Origin: Longimicrobium sp.
GTDB taxonomy: Bacteria; Gemmatimonadota; Gemmatimonadetes; Longimicrobiales; Longimicrobiaceae
Reading direction: 5' to 3'
Assembly (NCBI GenBank): GCA_030446945.1
Contig: JAUJMI010000014.1
Coordinates: 1 to 21,152 of the forward strand
Length of the DNA stretch: 21,152 nucleotides
Shown here piece after piece: positions 15,170-21,152 of the stretch; the stretch's first letter is position 1, and every line of letters begins with the position of its first letter. The notes under the pieces are model-generated. The model worked only from the letters and a program-made list of their open reading frames with translations. It had not been told where the DNA came from and ran no database searches. A program made the position numbers and the translations under genes.

Positions 15170-15567
15170 GGCGGGGATGGGGGATGGGGGATGGGGGAAG
15201 AGGGAGGGGTGAGGAGCCGTGCGCGGAGTGCGCGGAGCATGCGGCCGATCTGGGCGAGGAGCGCCATCGCCGGCCTCGCCTCGTCGATCGGAAGGTACCC
15301 GAGCCGCATCGCGAGGAGCACAAAAGCCTCTGTTTCCGCGAGGGAACCGGACGCCACCGAAATGAAGCCGGCGTTGTCCCTCCGTGTGGACCGTGCATTC
15401 CCTTCCGCGATGTTCGCGGGTATGGACGCTGCCGCCCGACGCAGCTGGGCCGTCAATCCGAATCGCTCCTCGCGCGGAAAGCGGGCGGATGCTCGATAGA
15501 CCTCGACCACCAGGTCCATCGCCATCTGCCACACCCTCAGCTCACGGTAGAGAGAACGCTCAATCAC
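15166..15567 (-). CDS. Four-helix-bundle protein (S23/IVP family), inserted between exonuclease and ligase genes
   Basis: A 133-residue protein of the four-helix-bundle family first seen in 23S rRNA intervening sequences and related to Avd of diversity-generating retroelements. The core shows RELRVWQMAMDLVVEVYRAS, FPREERFGLTAQLRRAAASI, PANIAEGNA and LAETEAFVLLAMRLGYL, all typical. The last 15 residues (LTPPSSPIPHPPSPP) come from the CCCCCAT array, so the natural C-terminus is probably earlier. The start GTG at 15565-15567 overlaps the exonuclease 3' end by 8 bases; its stop overlaps the ligase start. No rRNA or reverse transcriptase is near. Function is unknown; bundle proteins of this type form pentamers and may bind nucleic acid. 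Confidence 0.85.
   Translation of the reverse strand: MIERSLYRELRVWQMAMDLVVEVYRASARFPREERFGLTAQLRRAAASIPANIAEGNARSTRRDNAGFISVASGSLAETEAFVLLAMRLGYLPIDEARPAMALLAQIGRMLRALRARLLTPPSSPIPHPPSPP
15168..15199. repeat. GGGGATG heptad array, left edge of the four-helix-bundle gene
   Basis: Three near-perfect units of GGGGATG on the plus strand from 15173, after ACGGC, followed by GGGGGAAGAGGGAGGGG. It encodes the C-terminal tail of the four-helix protein on the minus strand and touches the ligase start codon. The array is the inverted counterpart of the one at 15599-15627. Confidence 0.75.
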
Positions 15568-16600
15568 TCGTTGTCTCCTCCGCGGGCGAGTCGGCCCCCT
15601 CATCCCCCATCCCCAATCCCTCATCCCCTTCCCAGCGGCTCGCGACGGCCAGCGCCTGGATCCCGTGCTCGCGGAGCCAGCGCACCACCGGCTCGCGGTA
15701 GCCGTGCGTGACCCAGACGCACTCGGCGCCGGTCGCTTCGATCGAGGACAGCAGCGACGGCCAGTCCACGTGGTCGGAGAGGACGAAGCCCCGGTCCACG
15801 CCACGCCGCCTGCGCGCGCCCCGGATGCTCATCCACCCCGACGCGAACGCGGCGGAGACGGGGCCGAAGCGGCGCATCCACGGCGTCCCGTTTGCGGATG
15901 GCGGGGCGATGACCAGGGCGCGGCTCCAGTCGAAGCCCTTGGGCGCGCCCATCGGGTTGTCGGCGGGGGGGAGGGGGATGCCGCCGTCGCGGTAGTCCTG
16001 GTTCAGCTTGAGCGCCGCCCCGTGCGCGAAGATGGGGCCGATGGTCGGATCGACGCCTGCCAGCATCCGCTGCGCCTTGCCCAGCGCGTAGCCGAAGAGG
16101 AGCGACGCGCGCCCCGCCTCCTGGTTGCCGCGCCACCACGCGTCGATCTGCGCGAACACCTCCGCCTGCGGACGCCAGCGGTAGATGGGGAGGCCAAAGG
16201 TGCTCTCGGTGACGAAGGTGTGGCAGCGCACCGGCTCAAAGGGGGTGCAGGTGGGGTCCGGCTCCGTCTTGTAGTCGCCCGACACCACCCACACCTGGCC
16301 CCCGCGCTCCACCCGCACCTGCGCGGAGCCCAGGATGTGCCCGGCCGGGTGCAGCGACACCCTGACCCCGCGCACGTCGCGCACCTCGCCCCACTCCAGC
16401 GTGTCGATGCGCGCGTCGTGGCCGAGCCGAGTCCGCATCACGCGCTCCCCCTCGCGCGAGCCCAGGTAGCGCCGGCACCCCCAGCGCGCGTGGTCGCCGT
16501 GCGCGTGCGTGATCACCGCCCGGTCCACGGGGAGCCAGGGGTCGATGAAAAAGTCACCCGCTTCGCAGTACATCCCCCGGTCGGATACGCGCAGCAGCAT
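15560..16600 (-). CDS. Ligase-associated DNA damage response exonuclease (metallo-beta-lactamase/beta-CASP)
   Basis: A 346-residue nuclease of the SNM1/Pso2-like group, presumed to trim DNA ends before ligation. The metallo-beta-lactamase motif HAHGDH is at 32-37, preceded by FFIDPWLPVDRAVIT; GHILGSAQV, SGDYKTEPDPTC and the beta-CASP blocks TESTFGLPIYRW and LSDHVDWPSLL follow. The ATG at 16598-16600 was chosen because family members start close to the LLRVSDRGMYC stretch; an ATG at 16643-16645 would add 15 arginine-rich residues. The last 25 residues (EGDEGLGMGDEGADSP...) are encoded by the GGGGATG array and look foreign to the fold. The 3' end overlaps the four-helix gene by 8 bases, so this gene heads the exonuclease/four-helix/ligase unit. 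Confidence 0.92.
   Translation of the reverse strand: MLLRVSDRGMYCEAGDFFIDPWLPVDRAVITHAHGDHARWGCRRYLGSREGERVMRTRLGHDARIDTLEWGEVRDVRGVRVSLHPAGHILGSAQVRVERGGQVWVVSGDYKTEPDPTCTPFEPVRCHTFVTESTFGLPIYRWRPQAEVFAQIDAWWRGNQEAGRASLLFGYALGKAQRMLAGVDPTIGPIFAHGAALKLNQDYRDGGIPLPPADNPMGAPKGFDWSRALVIAPPSANGTPWMRRFGPVSAAFASGWMSIRGARRRRGVDRGFVLSDHVDWPSLLSSIEATGAECVWVTHGYREPVVRWLREHGIQALAVASRWEGDEGLGMGDEGADSPAEETTSD
15599..15627. repeat. GGGGATG heptad array, right edge of the four-helix-bundle gene
   Basis: On the minus strand it reads AGGGGATGAGGGATTGGGG, then ATGGGGGATGAGG. Units are less perfect than at 15173. Orientation is inverted relative to the left array, so the two enclose the four-helix gene as terminal inverted repeats. 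It is translated as the exonuclease C-terminal tail. Confidence 0.7.
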
Positions 16601-16709
16601 GGGCGTCGTGGCGAGAAGGCGGCATCGGCGCGAGCGGCGGCCCATGGCGCACGACGCGGGCCGAAGCTGCTTGCGGGTGGCTCCGCGGCCGTGCCGCGCC
16701 GGTAGGTCT

Positions 16710-16762
16710 CACGCAGAGACGCAGAGGCGCGGAGAGATGCTCATCTCCGGCCTCTGCGTTTT
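16710..16762 (+). repeat. CACGCAGAG-type palindromic repeat with T-tail
   Basis: TCTCACGCAGAGACGCAGAG leads into a hairpin GCAGAGGCGCGGAGA ... TCTCCGGCCTCTGC (16721-16757, one bulge), followed by GTTTTGG. It matches the outer arms of the composite repeat at 1194-1368. The TTTT after the stem makes it terminator-like on the plus strand. It lies upstream of the exonuclease gene and before a plus-strand pseudogene. Confidence 0.7.
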
Positions 16763-16848
16763 GGCGCGCCTGGTCCTGTTCGGGAGCGCGGTTCGGCCTC
16801 TGCGAGGCGCCGGCAATCCCTACGCAAACCTGGACGGGAGATGGAGGG

Positions 16849-17113
16849 ATGACGGCAGAAAGCAGGGCGCAACGGTTCGTGGACGCGCTGTACGCGCTCC
16901 AAGACGGGCAGAGCGTGGAGCCGCCGGCCGCTGTACACGGCGATGGCGCGGACATCTCCAACCCGCTGGTGCCGCACCGGCCGCATTTCGCAGGGGCGCG
17001 ACTTCAGCTATCGCGGCGCCTCCGTAGTGGAGTGGAGCCGCAACCGCATCCGCGCCTTCCGCACCTACTTCGACCCGCGCCACCTCGGCCAGCAGATCGC
17101 CCCGGCGGCGTAG
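16849..17113 (+). pseudogene. NTF2-like/SnoaL-type protein gene, broken by internal deletion and frameshift
   Basis: The ATG at 16849-16851 has a good ribosome-binding site (GGAGATGGAGGG, adjacent). The first 44 codons give MTAESRAQRFVDALYALQDG then SVEPPAAVHGDGADISNPLV, a usual N-terminus of small NTF2-like proteins. The expected middle, about 40 residues, is missing. From about 16985 another frame gives QGRDFSYRGASVVEWSRNRI and RAFRTYFDPRHLGQQ up to the TAG at 17111-17113, a usual C-terminus of the same family. The two parts are in different frames (frames 1 and 2), so no intact protein can form. The break lies around CCGCACCGGCCGCATTTCGC. Sequencing error could explain a frameshift but hardly the shortness. 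Confidence 0.7.
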
Positions 17114-17189
17114 CGGCCGCGGAGCCGGTTGATCTTCGGCGGCGCGCGTCTTCTAACACGCGAGCGGCGGGCAGCGACGGGAAGGCGCC

Positions 17190-18614
17190 TCACTTCGTCC
17201 ACACCACGATGCTCCCGCAGCCGCTCAGCGCATCCTGGAACTGCGGGGGCACCTGGGAGTCCCGGTACACCTCGATCGCCGCGACCTCCTCCGGGTCCGC
17301 GAGCGCGTCGACATCGGCCCCTGAGAGGCCCCGCATCATGAGCCCGTCGAGATACACCGCCGGCGTGCAGCCATCCCCGAAGGCGCTGCGCATCACGAGG
17401 GACTCGCCTCCGTCCGCGCCGCGAACGCGCGACAGGCCGGGCACCTGGTCGAGCAGGTCCGACACCACCAGCACCCGCCGCCTCTCGATGTCTTCCGCGG
17501 TGAAGAAGCGCCCCATTCCCAGGGAGCGCCGCCGCTCGTCGAAACCGCCGCGCGCCGCCCTTCCTCCAGAGCGCGCCGTGACCTTGAGGGTGTCCAGCAT
17601 CGCCGCGAGCTTGGAGAGCGTCACGCGGACGGGTCGTGCGCCATCGGCGATGTCCACAGCGCGGAGGACCGGGTAGTACCCGGGCGCGCGCACCTCCAGC
17701 ACCCGCGTCCCCGAGGGGGCGCCGGTCAACGTCCACGCGCCGTTCGCGTCAGCGCGCGTCGGCACGCCGTTCGCCACGCTCACCTGCGCACCGGCCAGCG
17801 GCCGCCCTCCGTCGGCGGCCGTCACCGTGCCGGTCAGCCGGCCGGGCCCCGTGCGCGTCCGGGGCAGCGGCGGCACCGAGTCGTTCGCCCGCGCGGTGTC
17901 GGCGCGCGCCGCCATCCGCGCCTCGCCCAGGACCAGGTCGCGCCGCAGGAACCCCGATGCGGGGACCTCCGCTTCGATGCGGTCGGTGCCCTCCTCGCCC
18001 CGGCTCACCACCAGAATCACCGTTCCGGGCGTGGGCACGTCGCAGAGCACGAACCCTCCGTTCTCCGCCGTTGTCCCGGTGCGCCGCGCCGTCTGCCGCG
18101 CCACCCCCCCGGCACGGATGGCGAGCTCCATCCATTCGCCGACGACGGTGGCGCCCTGCACCGGCGCCCCGCCCTCCGCCGCACGCACGAACCCGATCAC
18201 CATCCCCCCTGTGCTCCCCTCCGCGCCGCAGAAGGCGCTCCTGAGCCGCGCCGGCGCTGGGACGGCGAGATCCGCGCGCACCTCCCCCTGCCCCGCCACC
18301 TGCACCTCGCGAACGATCGGCTCCAGCCCCAACGAGTCCAACACCGGGTGCAGGAACCCCACCGCGTACCTCCCCGCCGGCACCCCCTCGAACGCGAACC
18401 TCCCCGCCGAGTCCGTCACCGCCGTCCGCGCATTCGACGTCCCGCCCGCCTGCACCAGCTGCACCGTCGCCTCCGCCAGCGGCGCCCCCGCCAGGCTGTC
18501 GGTCACCACACCCCGGATCGTGGCGCTGGTCGAGGGGGCGGACTGCTGGGCAGCCAGGGGCGCAGCGCACAAAAGCCCGACCGCGATGAGCGGCAGGATG
18601 CGGGAGAGTCGCAT
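17190..18614 (-). CDS. Secreted protein with carboxypeptidase-regulatory-like repeats and a TonB-receptor plug domain, no beta-barrel
   Basis: A 474-residue exported protein. The Sec signal is MRLSRILPLIAVGLLCAAPL, cleaved near AAQ (about residue 22). Three carboxypeptidase-regulatory-like (transthyretin-like) units follow: about 33-105 (ATIRGVVTDSLAGAPLAEAT), 137-232 and 258-332 (LTGTVTAADGGRPLAGAQVS). The final 100 residues (about 375-474) resemble the plug of TonB-dependent receptors: VSDLLDQVPGLSRVRG, PAVYLDGLMM, LADPEEVAAIEVYR and GCGSIVVWTK. The protein stops where the barrel would start, and two plug cysteines (416, 466) could form a disulfide. Truncated plug-only proteins of this layout are common in Gemmatimonadota and Bacteroidota-like genomes; the role is unknown, possibly in envelope binding or signalling. 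Start is ATG at 18612-18614. Confidence 0.85.
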   Translation of the reverse strand: MRLSRILPLIAVGLLCAAPLAAQQSAPSTSATIRGVVTDSLAGAPLAEATVQLVQAGGTSNARTAVTDSAGRFAFEGVPAGRYAVGFLHPVLDSLGLEPIVREVQVAGQGEVRADLAVPAPARLRSAFCGAEGSTGGMVIGFVRAAEGGAPVQGATVVGEWMELAIRAGGVARQTARRTGTTAENGGFVLCDVPTPGTVILVVSRGEEGTDRIEAEVPASGFLRRDLVLGEARMAARADTARANDSVPPLPRTRTGPGRLTGTVTAADGGRPLAGAQVSVANGVPTRADANGAWTLTGAPSGTRVLEVRAPGYYPVLRAVDIADGARPVRVTLSKLAAMLDTLKVTARSGGRAARGGFDERRRSLGMGRFFTAEDIERRRVLVVSDLLDQVPGLSRVRGADGGESLVMRSAFGDGCTPAVYLDGLMMRGLSGADVDALADPEEVAAIEVYRDSQVPPQFQDALSGCGSIVVWTK

Positions 18615-18959
18615 GCAGAGATGGCGGGTCGGCAGAGGTTCGTGGCGGGCGAGCGAGAACTAGTTTGGCGCCGCTGCGGCCAAGGGGCAATGAAGTTGCC
18701 CGTCGCTGGCCGATGGACGGCGATCCCCTGCCATAAGGTACGGTCTGTCGACGAGCGATGTCCCTCTAGGCCGATGGGGCGGGGTAGACGACGTCTCCAG
18801 ACAGGTACTGGGTTCTTCTTTCGTACATCTCGCGGGTCTCCTTCCCGCGCCGAGTCAGCCAGAGGTACGAAAGCAACAGGGAAGCGCTCGTGCCGACGCT
18901 CCCCCTGTCCTCGTGTGCCCTTGCGGCTCCCTCTGCGTGGAGCGGGCCCTGCCGTTCCC
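18615..18959. other. Intergenic region downstream of dnaN, with possible gene fragment and degenerate repeat
   Basis: About 345 bases. At 18766-18900 the minus strand can encode LLLSYLWLTRRGKETREMYE and RRTQYLSGDVVYPAPSA before a TAG at 18766-18768, which looks protein-like, but the frame has no fitting start without running into dnaN. I treat it as a possible remnant. At about 18905-18942 the minus strand reads CCACGCAGAGGGAGCCGCAAGG, resembling half of a CACAGAG element, 17 bases after the dnaN stop. Nothing else was recognised. Confidence 0.35.
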
Positions 18960-20072
18960 TCAGCTCAGCAGCCGCAGCGGCATCACCAGGCACATGTAGT
19001 CGGGCGTGTCCTCGTTGCCGATGGGCTGCATGGTGGCGGCGCGCTCCGGGGCCTTGAAGGTCATGCGCACCTCGTCGGTCGGCATGTAGCGCAGCAGCTC
19101 CAGGAGGTACTGGGCGTTGAAGCCGATCTCCAGCGGGTCGCCGTCGTACTCCACGTTCAGCTCCTCGTTGGCGGCGCCCAGATCGGGCGTCTCCACCGAG
19201 AACTTGAGCGACGGGCCGCCCAGCGACATGCGGATGCGGTGTGTCTGGTCGCTCGCCACGATGGCCATGCGGCGCACGGCGCGGGTCAGCTCCTCCTTCC
19301 CCGCCACCATCGTCTTGTCGTTGTCCTTGGGGATGACCTGCTCGTAGTTGGGGTACGGCCCCTCGATCAGGCGCGTGTACACCTGCACCCCCTCGCTGCG
19401 GAAGCCCAGGTGGTTCTCGGACCGGCCGACCTCCACCTGGCCGTCGCCGGTGAAGAGGCGCTGCACCTGGCCCAGCGCCTTGGGATGCACGATCAGGTCG
19501 GCCGCGGGGACGGGGGAGTCCGCCTCCACCGGCATGGTCATCTTGGCGAGACGGTGGCCGTTGGTGGCCACCATGCGCATCTCCTCGCCGCTCAGCTGCC
19601 AGAGGACGCCGTTCAGGATGGGACGCGTCTCCTCCGTCGATGCCGCGAAGGAGACGTGGGAGATCAGGCGCTGGAGCTCGGCGCCCGTCACCCGCCAGCT
19701 CTCCGTGAAGTCCACCCTGGGGAAGGCGGGGAACTCGTCGCGCGGCAGGCCGTTGAGCTTGAAGCGCGTGCGGCCGCTCGAGATCGAGATGGTGTCGCCG
19801 TGCGTGGAGAGCTCCACCGTGCCGGGCAGCTCGCGGGCGATCTCCTGGAGCTTCTTGGCGGGGGCGGTGATCGCGCCCGGCTCGGCGACCTCGGCGGGGA
19901 CGCGCACGGCGACCGAGGTGTCCAGGTCGGTGCCGCTCATCCGCACGAACCCCTCCGCCTCCGCCTCCATCAGGATGTTGCTGAGGACGGGGAGGGTGGT
20001 GCGCGTCGGGATGCTCCCGGCCACGTTCCCCAGCCCCTGCTGCAGGTTCTCGCGCGTGATGGTGAATCGCAT
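18960..20072 (-). CDS. dnaN: DNA polymerase III beta subunit (sliding clamp)
   Basis: A 370-residue beta clamp, full length for the family. The ring holds the replicative polymerase on DNA and is loaded by the clamp loader. Three repeated clamp folds are visible: N-terminal MRFTITRENLQQGLGNVAGS with TTLPVLSNIL and SGTDLD; central FAASTEETRPILNGVLW with VATNGHRLA; C-terminal GFNAQYLLELLRYMPTDEVR and the conserved end DYMCLVMPLRL. Start ATG at 20070-20072 has GGAAAG six bases before it; the frame is open upstream into the origin region, which is non-coding. It follows dnaA across a 352-base spacer, the standard dnaA-oriC-dnaN order. Confidence 0.97.
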   Translation of the reverse strand: MRFTITRENLQQGLGNVAGSIPTRTTLPVLSNILMEAEAEGFVRMSGTDLDTSVAVRVPAEVAEPGAITAPAKKLQEIARELPGTVELSTHGDTISISSGRTRFKLNGLPRDEFPAFPRVDFTESWRVTGAELQRLISHVSFAASTEETRPILNGVLWQLSGEEMRMVATNGHRLAKMTMPVEADSPVPAADLIVHPKALGQVQRLFTGDGQVEVGRSENHLGFRSEGVQVYTRLIEGPYPNYEQVIPKDNDKTMVAGKEELTRAVRRMAIVASDQTHRIRMSLGGPSLKFSVETPDLGAANEELNVEYDGDPLEIGFNAQYLLELLRYMPTDEVRMTFKAPERAATMQPIGNEDTPDYMCLVMPLRLLS

Positions 20073-20127
20073 ACGCTTTCCGCCGGCGGTGGTGTGTTCT
20101 CCACGGGGAGGAAGTACTTCCACCCGG

Positions 20128-20360
20128 TAGTTTATAGAACTAGTAACAACAGTAGAGGGCGGGGATTCGTGGGAAACCTCTCCTCCGCCCCTCGCAACCG
20201 GTTCGCCCGCAACCCGTTGGACCCGCTCGCCGCGTTGTGGAGGGGGATGTGGAGATCGGCGGAATTCTCCACGCCGTCCACCTTTCCCCGGCCGCCGGGG
20301 ATAACCCGCGGCCCTTCCACACCCTTTCCACACCCGCTGTCCACGCCCTCCATCCACTAC
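20128..20360. other. Candidate replication origin (oriC) in the dnaA-dnaN spacer
   Basis: The spacer holds several DnaA-box-like nonamers matching TTATCCACA at 7 of 9 positions: 20248-20256 (minus), 20265-20273 (plus), 20296-20304 (minus) and 20324-20332 (plus), plus weaker ones. To their left lies a GC-rich block (about 20156-20220), and next to dnaN an AT-rich tract at 20128-20155. That tract contains TAGTAACAACAGTAG (20141-20155), five trinucleotides with central A that resemble the DnaA-trio. The order boxes, GC-rich, trio, dnaN and the strand polarity agree with the Bacillus subtilis layout. No box is perfect, so the call rests on the arrangement. Confidence 0.6.
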
Positions 20361-20382
20361 GGGGTGGGGTACTCGCCCCCCG

Positions 20383-20412
20383 CAAATACAGCCGTTAGGG
20401 GTGGAGTGTCAA
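20383..20412 (-). promoter_or_regulatory. Candidate sigma-70-type promoter for dnaN
   Basis: On the minus strand a perfect -35 hexamer TTGACA (20412-20407) is followed after 18 bases by TATTTG (20388-20383), itself in the TGTATTTG context. It starts 12 bases past the dnaA stop codon, so dnaN could be transcribed separately with a long leader across the origin region. The -10 box is imperfect. Confidence 0.45.
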
Positions 20413-20424
20413 GGGTGCCGCTCC

Positions 20425-21152
20425 TTAGCGGAACGAGGCGCGCAGCTCCTCCACCCGCTGGCGAAAGGCGGGGTCGGCCGCCATCTCCTCTTCCACCTTG
20501 GCGATGGAGTGGATGACGGTGGAGTGGTCGCGCCCGCCGAACATCCTGCCGATCTCCACCAGCGAGACGTCGAAGAGGTCCTTGATGAGGAACATCGCCA
20601 CCTGGCGCGGCACCGTGAGGTCCTTGGTGCGCTTCTTGGACTGCAGCGCCTCGGGGGTGGTGTTGAAGGCGCGTGCCACGGCCTGGCGCACCCGGTCGGG
20701 CGTGGAGCCGGCGTCCATGGCGAACCCCGCCCCTCCCGGACGCACGATGCCGCCTCCCAGCGCCTCCTGGGCCAGCTCCAGGTCGATCTGCCGCCCCGTG
20801 AGCGACGAGTAGGCGAGCAGCTTGATCACCGCCCCCTCGATCTCGCGCACGGACGAGGTGCGGTTGCGCGCGATCAGGGTGAGGACGTCGTCCAGGTTGC
20901 TGATCTGGAGGTGGTCCTCCTCCACCTTTTTGCGCAGGATCGCCATACGCGTCTCGAAGTCGGGCGGCTTGATGTCGGTCACCAGGCCCCACTCGAAGCG
21001 GGAGATCAGCCGGTCCTCCAGCCCGATCTCCTTGGGCGGACGGTCGGAGGTGAGGACGATCTGGCGCTGCGCCTCGTAGAGCGCGTTGAAGGTGTGGAAG
21101 AACTCCTCCTGCGTGCGCTCCTTCCCCTCCAGGAACTGGATGTCGTCCACCA
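20425..21152 (-). CDS. dnaA: Chromosomal replication initiator DnaA, C-terminal part (5' end beyond window)
   Basis: About 242 residues are visible; the frame is open to the window edge at 21152, so the N-terminal domains and Walker A lie outside. The visible part begins at Walker B (VDDIQFLEGKERTQEEFFHT) and continues with sensor I (IVLTSDRPPKEI), the arginine-finger region (LISRFEWGLV) and sensor II (SVREIEGAVIKL). A linker rich in glycine (GGGIVRPGGAGFAM) follows. DNA-binding domain IV comes last with VPRQVAMFLIKDL and the signature RDHSTVIHSIAKVE, which reads DnaA boxes. The last residues are LRASFR before TAA at 20425-20427. The gene sits directly next to the origin-like spacer and dnaN. 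Confidence 0.97.
   Translation of the reverse strand, partial: VDDIQFLEGKERTQEEFFHTFNALYEAQRQIVLTSDRPPKEIGLEDRLISRFEWGLVTDIKPPDFETRMAILRKKVEEDHLQISNLDDVLTLIARNRTSSVREIEGAVIKLLAYSSLTGRQIDLELAQEALGGGIVRPGGAGFAMDAGSTPDRVRQAVARAFNTTPEALQSKKRTKDLTVPRQVAMFLIKDLFDVSLVEIGRMFGGRDHSTVIHSIAKVEEEMAADPAFRQRVEELRASFR

Noticed and set aside
15166..15567. Diversity-generating retroelement or 23S rRNA intervening sequence
   Set aside because: The four-helix protein resembles Avd and rRNA IVS proteins, but no reverse transcriptase, template/variable repeat pair or rRNA sequence is present in the window.
1194..16762. CRISPR array or tRNA genes among the repeats
   Set aside because: The repeats are single dispersed palindromes without regular spacers. 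No cloverleaf or CCA-ended tRNA pattern was found on either strand.
20131..20155. Minus-strand promoter TTGTTA...TATAAA for dnaN in the AT-rich tract
   Set aside because: The two hexamers are only 7 bases apart and no -35 box lies at 16-18 bases; the TTGACA site at 20407-20412 is a better candidate.
18348..20516. Plus-strand open frame of 722 codons opposite dnaN and the plug protein
   Set aside because: It is antisense to two firmly identified genes and also runs through the origin spacer; the translation is rich in His, Arg and Gln with no domain.

Overview
The window is very GC-rich, densely coded bacterial chromosome, mostly transcribed on the minus strand, ending on the right at the dnaA-dnaN region with a probable replication origin. 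A SusD-type lipoprotein, carboxypeptidase-regulatory/plug proteins, a 'ligase-associated' DNA repair set and many palindromic CACAGAG-type intergenic repeats all fit a Gemmatimonadota bacterium, perhaps Longimicrobium-like. That assignment is inference from gene content and style; no rRNA gene is present to prove it.

Layout, left to right. 1-1035 (+): the 3' part of a SusD/RagB outer-membrane lipoprotein gene, followed by a strong intrinsic terminator. 1094-1609: no gene, but nested palindromic repeats. 1610-3563 (-): a secreted glycine-zipper protein and an unrecognised polytopic membrane protein, separated by about 300 bases that hold at most gene debris. 3787-7774 (-): VWA protein, PP2C phosphatase, kinase-TonB fusion and the phosphoesterase PdeM. 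7837-8817 (-): a polysaccharide deacetylase lipoprotein. 8971-11538 (-): an Lhr-like DEXH helicase. 11661-13401 (-): a SAM methyltransferase and a membrane protein. 13571-16600 (-): exonuclease, four-helix-bundle protein and ATP-dependent ligase, all overlapping. 16849-17113 (+): a broken NTF2-like gene. 17190-18614 (-): a secreted protein with carboxypeptidase-regulatory repeats and a TonB plug but no barrel. 18960-21152 (-): dnaN, the origin-like intergenic region, and the 3' part of dnaA.

The central biological theme is a complete ligase-associated DNA damage response set (beta-CASP exonuclease, ATP ligase, Lhr-core helicase, PdeM phosphoesterase) spread over about 12.8 kb on one strand and interleaved with other genes. 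The most notable passenger is a VWA/PP2C/kinase signalling triad of the TerY-P/YegL-YegK-YegI kind. Its kinase carries membrane segments and a TonB C-terminal domain, and its stop codon lies 2 bases from the start of PdeM. A second oddity is a four-helix-bundle gene between exonuclease and ligase, bounded by inverted GGGGATG heptad arrays that have become part of the flanking reading frames. A 23-base exact copy of that array edge sits directly at the helicase stop codon.

Several dispersed repeat families occupy the gene ends. One (CACAGAG type) recurs in one orientation just downstream of minus-strand stop codons, which suggests a role at transcript ends. The dnaA-dnaN spacer holds degenerate DnaA boxes, a GC-rich block and a DnaA-trio-like tract in the order known from Bacillus subtilis.
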